Of a stretch of DNA of 64,000 bases, positions 33,354-41,308 are shown piece by piece. The stretch comes from Acidobacteriota bacterium. GTDB taxonomy: Bacteria > Acidobacteriota > Terriglobia > Bryobacterales > Bryobacteraceae. Within the stretch, counting starts at the first letter, position 1. Each line of letters opens with the position of its first letter. The DNA is taken from assembly GCA_029776225.1 (NCBI GenBank), contig JAKOTR010000029.1, positions 1 through 64,000 on the forward strand, given 5' to 3'. The translations under genes and the position numbers were made by a program. A model generated the notes under the pieces. That model ran no database searches, was not told the origin of the DNA, and was given only the letters and a program-made list of their open reading frames with translations.

Positions 33354-33359
33354 TACAAT
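33354..33359 (+). promoter_or_regulatory. Extended -10 promoter of ssrA
   Basis: TGC-TACAAT (33351-33359) is an extended -10 box. The expected start is about 33366-33369, matching the mature tmRNA 5' end at 33371 to within a few bases. The -35 region is GC-rich and weak. Confidence 0.55.
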
Positions 33360-33370
33360 ACCTAAGGAAA

Positions 33371-33722
33371 GGGGGCGTAACGGATTCGACGGGATTGTAC
33401 CGAAGCGTAGAGGCGTGCCGGGTTCCGAGCTCCCGTAAAACGATCGGAAACCAAAAACTGCCAACACGCAGTTTGCTTACGCTGCCTAATTAGCCAGGCA
33501 GCCGCTCCGGCCGGTGGGCCCGCCCGCCGGTTAGTGAGTGTCATCCATGCGGGATAGGCGCAAGGCTGCGGTCCGAAGCCCCAAGCCGAAACTAACCGGA
33601 CTAGGGTGTCAGGTTCTTGCCGATTCTGACCGCGGCGCCCGAAACAAACCGAATCGGCTACGCACGTAGGCTCCCGCTTAGGGCTTTCTCGGACGCGGGT
33701 TCGACTCCCGCCGCCTCCACCA
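33371..33722 (+). ncRNA. ssrA: Transfer-messenger RNA (tmRNA)
   Basis: A 352-nt one-piece tmRNA. The 5' end GGGGGCG pairs with CGCCTCC before the encoded ACCA at the 3' end; the alanine-type acceptor and the T-arm GCGGGTTCGACTCCCGC are clear. The tag frame begins at GCC 33460 and reads ANTQFAYAA, ending TAA at 33487-33489 with a second in-frame stop TAG two bases further on in another frame. Most bacterial tags end in ALAA or similar; AYAA is a variant. Pseudoknot-forming GC stems follow (33495-33650). It frees stalled ribosomes and marks nascent proteins for degradation. Confidence 0.95.
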
Positions 33723-33997
33723 GGTTGTCTCCCCCGTTTTCAATCAGTCGACGAACTTAAGTTTTCTGTGCCCTCTGGTGTACCCTTCGTTTCGAGGTGC
33801 TCGAGCCTTCTCCTGGTCACCTGAATACTTGTCGTAAGCGCCAAGAAACACGATCATCTCCGCGCGTGTAAAAGGCAACCGTCGCGCGCCTGCACAGGTG
33901 TGAGCGTACCGAATGTTCGCGGGAGGTCCACCGCATTGGCAAACAGAGCGAAATTACGTGTCAACCTGCCACGAAAGTTGCCGGATATGCTAGCTGT
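33723..33997. other. Spacer downstream of tmRNA
   Basis: About 275 bases of lower GC than the surroundings between the tmRNA 3' end, a common integration site for genomic islands, and the DUF429 gene. No integrase, attachment-site duplication or terminator that I can support. Confidence 0.4.
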
Positions 33998-35020
33998 ATG
34001 CGCTCTGCCTATGTCGGTATCGATGTCGCGATCGCAAAGGGTAAGCACCTCCCAGTGGTAGTCAGCACACTGGAAGAGGGTCGGCTTATTCCCCGGCCGC
34101 TCAAGAGACTGGGTGTGGCGCCGCCGCGCGGTTCGGGCAACACTAAGGTTCTCGATCCTGCCTGGCGACGGTCTTTCGCCATCGAGACAAAGCGCTACCT
34201 CTTGCAGGTGTGCGACCGGCTCGGGCTGACTCCCATGAGGATTGCTATTGACGCCCCCAGTTCGCCGCGCGCGGCTCACGACAGGCGGCGCGCCGCCGAA
34301 CTGGCGCTGGACCATGCTGGTATCAGTTGCTATACAACGCCGAGCATGGCCGAATTTGAGTCGATTCGGGACGCAGTGAACCGACACTTAGAAGCGGGAA
34401 GCCCGGAGAATCGTATTCCACACGCGAATCAGTTGTGGATGCTGGCGGGATTCGAACTTTTCAGGGAACTTGCGGAAGTCGCCGGATGCCTCGAAGTATA
34501 TCCACAGGCCACAGTGCGTGTTATCGGTTGCGGGTGTAGGCACAAGTCAGCACCCAATGGCGTTCAGGAGCAGCTTACTGCTGCAGCCCGCTACACTGGT
34601 TGGCCGACGGAAAATACTTCCGAGCGTGTTCTTGAAGAGATCGCTTGGGGAGCACCTCATGACAGGCTGGACGCTTACCTCGCCTCGTGGGTGGCGAGCC
34701 TCTCTGAGAACGACAGGTCGGCCTTTGGGAAGCCACCGGACGACGCTATTTGGGTCCCGCGCCAAGCGGCCATATGTGGCCGGCATGCGCCAGCTTCCGA
34801 ACCGATCGCGGCCCCGGCTTGCCACACGCCACAGAGTCAAACTCGGCAATCCTCCGCTAGTCACGCGATGCTGGTCTGCCCGGCGTGCGGCAAGCATTCA
34901 TTCAAACGATGGCCTTGGGGTTGGGATGCTCACGCTGCACACACGTGCTCCGGATTGACAGAAACGGAACCCGGTGCGCGGAAAAAAGAGTTCCGTCAAC
35001 GCTTTGCAGAATATTTCTAG
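33998..35020 (+). CDS. DUF429 protein with C-terminal zinc-ribbon-like segment
   Basis: A 340-residue protein. The N-terminal YVGIDVAIAKGK and the later MRIAIDAPSSPR, LEVYPQA and DRLDAYLASWVA are the acidic strand motifs of DUF429, predicted to have an RNase H-like fold. The C-terminus adds a possible zinc ribbon, CPACGKHSFKRWPWGWDAHAAHTC. Codon use is less GC-biased than in neighbouring genes, and the gene sits just after ssrA, so recent acquisition is plausible. The biochemical role of DUF429 is not established; nuclease or defence functions have been suggested only from fold and context. ATG start at 33998. Confidence 0.75.
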   Translation: MRSAYVGIDVAIAKGKHLPVVVSTLEEGRLIPRPLKRLGVAPPRGSGNTKVLDPAWRRSFAIETKRYLLQVCDRLGLTPMRIAIDAPSSPRAAHDRRRAAELALDHAGISCYTTPSMAEFESIRDAVNRHLEAGSPENRIPHANQLWMLAGFELFRELAEVAGCLEVYPQATVRVIGCGCRHKSAPNGVQEQLTAAARYTGWPTENTSERVLEEIAWGAPHDRLDAYLASWVASLSENDRSAFGKPPDDAIWVPRQAAICGRHAPASEPIAAPACHTPQSQTRQSSASHAMLVCPACGKHSFKRWPWGWDAHAAHTCSGLTETEPGARKKEFRQRFAEYF

Positions 35021-35154
35021 GTGAGCAACAGGTCCTCTGGTCGCCTGGGTTGCTCAACAAAATTGGCCCTAGACGCGAATCCGAGCGGTCATCCTCCCGG
35101 ACAGCAGATGCTATTGGCAATGGGAAGCCGGCTCATTGGCAGCAAGTTCCCTCT

Positions 35155-38112
35155 TCACCTCCCCCCGAACCTGGTACGCACCGAGTACAGGCCGGTCCGG
35201 GCAGTGATGAACAGGGTCTTCTTGTCTTTGCCGGCGAACGCCAGGTGAATCGGACGTTCGGGCACATCGATCGTTTCGATCAGCTTTCCAGCCGGGCTGT
35301 AGACGAAGATGCGGCCGTTGGCTATGTAGACGTTGCCCTGCGCGTCTACGGCGACAGACTCACCGCCCTGATTGACAAACTGCCTGATGTTGGTTACCGA
35401 GCCGTCCGGCCGGACTGTTCCTTCGTAAGTCACGACATTCGCTTCGTCTGTAAAGTAGGCTTTGCCGCCCGGAACGACGCATTGCAGACCGAAGCGAACC
35501 ATAGGACCTACTTTCGCGCCCCAGAACCGCTCGTCCTTGATGAATTCTCTGCCCGCGGCAATGAACATGGTGCCGTCGGGAGATAAATAATGCCCGCCTG
35601 GCTTTTCGATTCTGGCCAGCGACACTTCCCACTCTCCTACGGGCAGCACGGGAATCAGGCCGGGCCGTGGCACCACGTCCTCGGCTTTCAGAATTCTGAT
35701 GTCCAGTCCGGGGGCGTCCGGGTGGAAAGCATATACCGCGTTCGAGCCGAAAGTGGACACCACCATCACATTGCCTGCCTTGTCGATGGCAAGATTGACC
35801 GGGTCGAGGGCATCATCCCGGACGATGAAAAGCTGCCGCGATTCATCAGCCCACCTGTAGATTCGCTGGCGGTAGGGATCGACGAAGTAGAAGTCGCCCG
35901 ATGGATGGGCAGCGCCGCCGGATATGTTGAAAAACCCGCCGGCCAATTTTTCGACCTTTGCGCCAGGCGCAAGCACAGTGGAAGTGGGTTTCGGCTTGGG
36001 CGCCGGGGGATTGCCGGTCAACGTCAGCCAGGCGAACTCGCGCTCCCCGAGCCGGGCGTTGTGCGTCGAATCGTAGACTGTCGAGTCGAAAGCCACCCGG
36101 CTGTTGCTGTAGTTGTGCATGTTCCGAAAGCGAATGTTCTTGGAGTTAGTAACTTTGACAGCGTACGGAAACGGATTGTAAGAACTGATCACTCGGTAGA
36201 TATGAGTATTTGCAAAGGTGATATTACTGGAATCCTGAACTTCGATCGCGGACGAGAACGGCGACTCGCCGCGCTCGCCTTCCGTTTGCAGGGCGTAAAA
36301 CTCCCAATTGGAGGCCCGGCGGATCAGTACTTCGTAGCGCACGTGATGTTCGCTTGACATTTGGTAAACGCGCCCTGGGGTCGTCGTGTCCGAAACCAGC
36401 ATGCCGGAAGAGGCGAACGGGCTGGGAGTCCAGATGTCGAAGAACGTTCCTCCCCCGCCGTCGGTGACCCACAGACTCGTGTATTGGGAGTCCCACCGCC
36501 GGTTAATGTTCGGGTCGGCGGTGCGGTTGTTGTTGTAAATGGGCAGCGGGCCTCCACCCGGAGCGGACGGCTGCGGCGTGCCGTGCCCGCCATGGAAGCG
36601 GACATCATTCATGAGCGAATCCCTGCCGGCCATCCACTTCACTCCGAGAGCGCGCGGATTGATGCCATTCGTGTAGATGCCCAACCCGATCATGATGTTC
36701 CTGCCGCCCTTCGGAGCAACCACCATGGGAACGGGACTGCCAATGCCCTGAAACGCGGGAGTGCGGTCCTTCAACTCAAGCCGCGTCGCGCTCGGGTGCA
36801 TACCGATCAGCACGCTATCCGGCCGGAGGGTGATCGTATCGCTGATGATGTATACGCCGAGCGGGAAGTACAGCGTCCTGTGGGCCGCCACGGCTTTCTT
36901 CAGCGCTTCCGTGTCGTCTGTCTCGCCGTCGCCTTTCAATCCCAGCGTCTTGACGTTGACCCAGGTCTCGCACGGGGGCAGCGGCGTAAGGTCTGATGGA
37001 ACGGGAGCGGGCATAGCCTTGAGCGGAGCCGCTTCGAACTGGGTTTTGTACTGCCCGATTGCCGCCAGGTCGTCGAAATGAAGCCCGTGCGCGAACACCT
37101 TCACCTCGTAGATCTCGCCGGGCGCCGCAATTCTCTTTCCGCTCTGCCGGTAAAAAGCAAATTGCGGAACGCGCCTGCAGACGACGTTCTCCATGTTGAT
37201 CTGATTGCGCGCCGAGTTTTCCAGGCTGATGATAATGGCCGGCCCGGAGATGTCCTCCATGTAGCCGTCTTTGATCCATAAGTTCTCGGCTATGTCAGGT
37301 TCGATTTCGATCGCGGTCGGGACGTTTTTGAAACGCGGCCGCACCATGGTGAGCGCAGCCGCACGGTCGCGAATGGCCGCAACGCGTTGGCCCTCAAAGT
37401 AGGCATCCACGGCGGTGAACTGCCAGCTTGGCGAGGGCGTGGGTGTCCAGATGCCATACTGGCCTCCGAAGAAGCGCACATCCTCCATAACATTGCCGGT
37501 TTCGTGAACCCCGGCGAGCCCGGAGCCGATGCGGAAGTCCATGTGCGCCAGAAACGAATGCTGCGCGTACTTGCCCCGGACTCCGACCGCTCCCGGGTTG
37601 CCGTCGCCAATCTCGATATCGATGTTGCTCATTCCGGAATAGAAGGTTCCGGGGCCTGCGTCGCGGGGTTGCATGCTCGCTGCGCCGCCGCGGCCTCCAG
37701 GCGCTTGCCCGCGCCCTCCCGGACCCCACCCTGGCCGTCCGCCGGCAAAGAACACCATGTAACGGGGTTGGCTCGGATCCTGAAAGCCGGGCGTACTGCT
37801 TCCAAGAACCAGCACCGGCCGGTTGGCGCCGTATCCGATCACCCGAATGGACGGCCAGACATAGATCGTCTTGGTAATTCGGTACCGCCCTTCGGGAACG
37901 AAAACGACGCCCATGCCCGAGGTTTCCTGAACTTTGTTGATCGCCTGTTGAAGCGCATCACTGTCGTCTGCAATCCCGTCACCTTTGACCGGGAAGTTTT
38001 CCGGAGTCAGGTACACCGCTTTGGGATCATCCAAACGGACCGTGTAGTAAGATTTGCACCATACGGGAACCGCGACCAGCAGAGCGGCCGTAATCGTGAG
38101 TAATCTCTGCAT
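35155..38112 (-). CDS. Secreted pectate-lyase-3/GH55-like beta-helix protein with C-terminal SMP-30-like propeller
   Basis: A 985-residue exported protein with signal peptide (MQRLLTITAALLVAVPVWC). Two tandem right-handed beta-helix modules each open with the pectate_lyase_3 motif: GDGIADDSDALQQAINK near residue 45 and LKGDGETDDTEALKKAVAAH near 395. The last 250 residues resemble a gluconolactonase/SMP-30 type beta-propeller (NLAIDKAGNVMVVSTFGSN, YLSPDGTMFIAAG, AVDAQGNVYIANG). It probably attacks a plant or microbial polysaccharide outside the cell, in partnership with the GH9 enzyme upstream. Exact specificity cannot be read. Fusion of beta-helix and propeller in one chain is unusual. Confidence 0.8.
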   Translation of the reverse strand: MQRLLTITAALLVAVPVWCKSYYTVRLDDPKAVYLTPENFPVKGDGIADDSDALQQAINKVQETSGMGVVFVPEGRYRITKTIYVWPSIRVIGYGANRPVLVLGSSTPGFQDPSQPRYMVFFAGGRPGWGPGGRGQAPGGRGGAASMQPRDAGPGTFYSGMSNIDIEIGDGNPGAVGVRGKYAQHSFLAHMDFRIGSGLAGVHETGNVMEDVRFFGGQYGIWTPTPSPSWQFTAVDAYFEGQRVAAIRDRAAALTMVRPRFKNVPTAIEIEPDIAENLWIKDGYMEDISGPAIIISLENSARNQINMENVVCRRVPQFAFYRQSGKRIAAPGEIYEVKVFAHGLHFDDLAAIGQYKTQFEAAPLKAMPAPVPSDLTPLPPCETWVNVKTLGLKGDGETDDTEALKKAVAAHRTLYFPLGVYIISDTITLRPDSVLIGMHPSATRLELKDRTPAFQGIGSPVPMVVAPKGGRNIMIGLGIYTNGINPRALGVKWMAGRDSLMNDVRFHGGHGTPQPSAPGGGPLPIYNNNRTADPNINRRWDSQYTSLWVTDGGGGTFFDIWTPSPFASSGMLVSDTTTPGRVYQMSSEHHVRYEVLIRRASNWEFYALQTEGERGESPFSSAIEVQDSSNITFANTHIYRVISSYNPFPYAVKVTNSKNIRFRNMHNYSNSRVAFDSTVYDSTHNARLGEREFAWLTLTGNPPAPKPKPTSTVLAPGAKVEKLAGGFFNISGGAAHPSGDFYFVDPYRQRIYRWADESRQLFIVRDDALDPVNLAIDKAGNVMVVSTFGSNAVYAFHPDAPGLDIRILKAEDVVPRPGLIPVLPVGEWEVSLARIEKPGGHYLSPDGTMFIAAGREFIKDERFWGAKVGPMVRFGLQCVVPGGKAYFTDEANVVTYEGTVRPDGSVTNIRQFVNQGGESVAVDAQGNVYIANGRIFVYSPAGKLIETIDVPERPIHLAFAGKDKKTLFITARTGLYSVRTRFGGR

Positions 38113-38316
38113 AACTATTCCTCTAACGAAACAAACAGACCGAACGTTTGACAGTGCAGAAGGATCGCACGCTCTTCTGAACTCCGACTTCCAAGCTCGA
38201 GCCGCCGGCTGCGAACGGTAACGACGGGCATCTCAGGTTAGCCCTGTTTGCCGGACAATGGCAGGCGTCTTACACCTGCCCTCGCGTGAAACCCGATTGG
38301 GCGATTACGGTTTGGC

Positions 38317-41190
38317 CTACTGCCGAATCTCCACCACGCTCTTCGGCATACGTGCCGCCCCAGTTGCCTCCCGCCGCTGGTTCAGATCATTGTCGGGAAC
38401 GAAGACGGCCACCCAGGGTGCGCTTGGGTCGGACATCTTTCCTTCCCAGACCACGGTTTCAACGGCGCCGGGCTTCAGGTCAAACTGGCGTTCCGGTTGT
38501 GACAGCACCAGGTTGTCGGCGCGAACGGCGACGGTGTGCCTCCCGGAACCTTCAATGATTGTCTTGATGGAGACTCTGCCATTGGTGGTCGAGTGGCCCT
38601 CAATGCGAAGATCGACACTCTTGCCAGCTCTGAGATCCAACGAATAAGTCCCGCCCGGCAGCAGAGTGACTCTCTTCTTTGTCCCGCTCCCGGTCACCTC
38701 GTATTCGCCTTCCGGCAGCATGCCGCGGAAGCTGAAGGTAGCCGGGTCCGGGTCCAGGCGGGTGATGGCGCCCGTGGTCACTTCCCGGAAAGTCACCGGC
38801 TCACGCGCGTGGTCTCCGGCAACGAAGCCCGTCACGAGTGCGGGCCCCGCGAGATCGCGCATCAGCCAGAACCATCTCGCCACCGGAACCACCCAGACTT
38901 CTTTCCAGTTGTGACAGTTTTCGGCAGGCCAGTAAGGAAGATCCGTGTTGCCGCGGCTTTGGATGCCTACCGGGAGCGACCCCACAATATCTCCCGACAT
39001 CGCCGTATATTGCGGCGCGTAGTCGTAGCCTTCGCCCCACATGGTGCTCTGCACGAAGGGATTCCGGCCCAGCGCCCACTGAAGCTGCTGCTGAGCGAGC
39101 GCATTGAGGTCGAAGTTGCCGCGGAGGTGCGCAGCCGCGGATATACCCTTCGCCTGGCTGAGGATCGTGCCGTGGTTGCCACGAAACTCGAACCAGACGG
39201 GAAACAGCCTGACGTAATGATGCGGCCCCACCTTTACCCCGTTCAAGACCTGTTCGCGGAAGGCCTCCGGAGTCGCGCCCTGGCCTCCGCGGACTTCCTT
39301 ATACTCCTCGTCGTGATATATGGAGTTTGCCAGCATGCCGTAGGGCTGGGTAAACTGCGCCATCGCCTTCTGGAAGTAGTCCGAGTAGAGCGTCACGGCG
39401 GAATACCACTTCATCCAGTCGGGATGGTCTGGAAAGAGTTCGCACAGGCGGGTCAAAGCGACCAGCGGCGCCGCCTCGGAGCTGTTATGCGAGTACCGCA
39501 GAATTCGCTTCTTGTCTGGTCCTGTATAGAAGTAGCCGGTCAAGGGATAGGTCAATTCCGGCAGGAAGCTGCGTTGCTGGGAGGCGACTATCGTTCGCGC
39601 GAACTCGAGCGATTTATCGGCGTACTTCCGGTCCCCGGTCGCCTGCCATAAATCGAGACCGGCGATCACGGCGCGGCCGAGCAAGTCCGTTGCGGGCGCA
39701 CGTTGAGAAGACTCCAGGAACTTCATCCCGAAATCCCAGTCTCGAACCGCCGCCTTGAGAGCGTATCCGGCAAGGATTGGATCCGAAGCCTTCAGTACCC
39801 TGGCGGCAATCGCCTCCGCTGCTGCAGCGGAAATGTTCGATCCCGCGTTGTTGCTCGCCTTGCAGATGACGTCATCGACGTCGCCGATAATTCCGTTGGT
39901 CCAGCGGTCGAGCTGGCAGAAGCCGGGACGGGCGCCGTCGTCGAAGGATGTCTTCATGAGCCAGTCCAACCCCCACTTCGCCTCCTCAATCAGCCTGTCC
40001 AAGAGCGCGGGATCTTCATTGCGGGCTTGCAGGCGCTCCGCCAGGCTGAACATGGCGTAGGCGGCATCGGCCGTGTTGACCAGGGATTGCGACAAATCGC
40101 CCGCGTCATGCCACCCTCCGTTGACCACCATCCTCTTGTCTCCGTGCAGGAGCATCCAGTCGCGATGGCAGATGTCGTGAACACCCGGGATCGCGTAGCC
40201 GCAACGCTCGACGTAGAAGAAGTTGATGGCTTTCCAAATGCTGGACTTCCACACGTCGTTGTCAATTCGGAACGGCCGCGTCGTGCGGTCTCCGGCGCGG
40301 ATGATGTAAGTGCCCGGAGTGCGGCACTCGGAAAAATCCATTACCTGGAAGGTGCCGATCTGTGTCTTGACTTCCGATACAGTTTTTGAGAGCACCGGAA
40401 TCCCGTTTTCGACGTTGATCAGCTCGAAGCGGCGCGCTTTGAGATCACTGGCGATCGCGCTTTTCGGCGAACCCGTTTGGTAACCCGAGTGGCTGAAGGA
40501 AATCTCACCGGGGGCGACATTCCAGCCCAGGTAGTGATCCGCCTCGACCTTCTCGAGTTCGAGCGCGTCGATATAGAAAGTCGCTACTGGAGTGGCGCCG
40601 GGCTCATTTCCCTGTAACAGGTAAGTGAAGTCAATCGCGGTGACTTTGTCGCGCGGAAGGTTTGCAATTTCCCAATTGACCCGGTTCCATTGCTGGTTTT
40701 GGAGGATGATGTAGTTCCTCCCCATCTTGTTGTACACATCGGGCACCTTCTCTGCGCCGTCATTGTGAAAGAGAAGCATCATGGAGACGACCCGGAATCC
40801 AGGGAGGTCCGGATATACCCAGAACGACAGCCGGTTCCAGGCGGACCAGTCCTCGCCCGCAACGACGCGCGTGGCCGAAGTACCGCCATAGAAGCGTGTG
40901 GTGGGAATGGGCGTGTCGCCAGTGGTGCGGCTGGTAAGGCGAACCGAGCTGGAACCGCTGATCGCCCGCTCCTTGCTGAGGGTCATTTCTCCCTTTGCCT
41001 GTCCCGAGTTCTGAAGCCTCCACGTGGACAGATCTTCGGCGTCATCCAGCAGCTTGCGCTCTATGACCGGCTTGTTCAGCCACCTGGTCTTGATCGAGTT
41101 GGTGTAATCGTTGGGGATAGGCATCCGAGGGGGAATTTCGGATACGAAAAGTAATGCGGGAACAGCGATTGACAGGCCAATAATTTTCAT
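38317..41190 (-). CDS. Glycoside hydrolase family 9 enzyme with N-terminal Ig-like (CelD_N) domain
   Basis: A 957-residue secreted protein with signal peptide (MKIIGLSIAVPALLFVSEIP). A carbohydrate-binding-like region (about 45-215) precedes the CelD_N domain (about 225-310, ending in TTRPFRI). The (alpha/alpha)6 barrel starts FFYVERCGYAIPGVHDICH and has the catalytic-base motif NGGWHDAGD near residues 356-364. Near the C-terminal end of the barrel ALGRNPFVQSTMWGEGYDYAP and YWPAENCHNWKE replace the usual GH9 signature, so the acid glutamate is uncertain. A beta-sandwich follows (about 800-957). Likely an endo- or exo-beta-glucanase. Transcribed behind the receptor gene. Confidence 0.85.
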   Translation of the reverse strand: MKIIGLSIAVPALLFVSEIPPRMPIPNDYTNSIKTRWLNKPVIERKLLDDAEDLSTWRLQNSGQAKGEMTLSKERAISGSSSVRLTSRTTGDTPIPTTRFYGGTSATRVVAGEDWSAWNRLSFWVYPDLPGFRVVSMMLLFHNDGAEKVPDVYNKMGRNYIILQNQQWNRVNWEIANLPRDKVTAIDFTYLLQGNEPGATPVATFYIDALELEKVEADHYLGWNVAPGEISFSHSGYQTGSPKSAIASDLKARRFELINVENGIPVLSKTVSEVKTQIGTFQVMDFSECRTPGTYIIRAGDRTTRPFRIDNDVWKSSIWKAINFFYVERCGYAIPGVHDICHRDWMLLHGDKRMVVNGGWHDAGDLSQSLVNTADAAYAMFSLAERLQARNEDPALLDRLIEEAKWGLDWLMKTSFDDGARPGFCQLDRWTNGIIGDVDDVICKASNNAGSNISAAAAEAIAARVLKASDPILAGYALKAAVRDWDFGMKFLESSQRAPATDLLGRAVIAGLDLWQATGDRKYADKSLEFARTIVASQQRSFLPELTYPLTGYFYTGPDKKRILRYSHNSSEAAPLVALTRLCELFPDHPDWMKWYSAVTLYSDYFQKAMAQFTQPYGMLANSIYHDEEYKEVRGGQGATPEAFREQVLNGVKVGPHHYVRLFPVWFEFRGNHGTILSQAKGISAAAHLRGNFDLNALAQQQLQWALGRNPFVQSTMWGEGYDYAPQYTAMSGDIVGSLPVGIQSRGNTDLPYWPAENCHNWKEVWVVPVARWFWLMRDLAGPALVTGFVAGDHAREPVTFREVTTGAITRLDPDPATFSFRGMLPEGEYEVTGSGTKKRVTLLPGGTYSLDLRAGKSVDLRIEGHSTTNGRVSIKTIIEGSGRHTVAVRADNLVLSQPERQFDLKPGAVETVVWEGKMSDPSAPWVAVFVPDNDLNQRREATGAARMPKSVVEIRQ

Positions 41191-41232
41191 GTCAACACCT
41201 GAACCGAACTATAATACTGAGCCACGAACGGG

Positions 41233-41273
41233 AAAACCGGGCCTGGCTCCGGTTCGGTTGCCGGAGCCAGGCC
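41233..41273 (-). terminator. Rho-independent terminator of the TonB-dependent receptor gene
   Basis: Perfect 13-bp stem GGCCTGGCTCCGG / CCGGAGCCAGGCC (41240-41252 and 41261-41273), eight-base loop, followed on the minus strand by CGGTTTTCC. It separates the receptor from the GH9 gene, which therefore needs its own promoter (TATTAT at 41216-41211 is a candidate). Confidence 0.85.
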
Positions 41274-41308
41274 GTTGCAGGTGCAGCTTAAGGTAAGGAG
41301 TCGACTCC

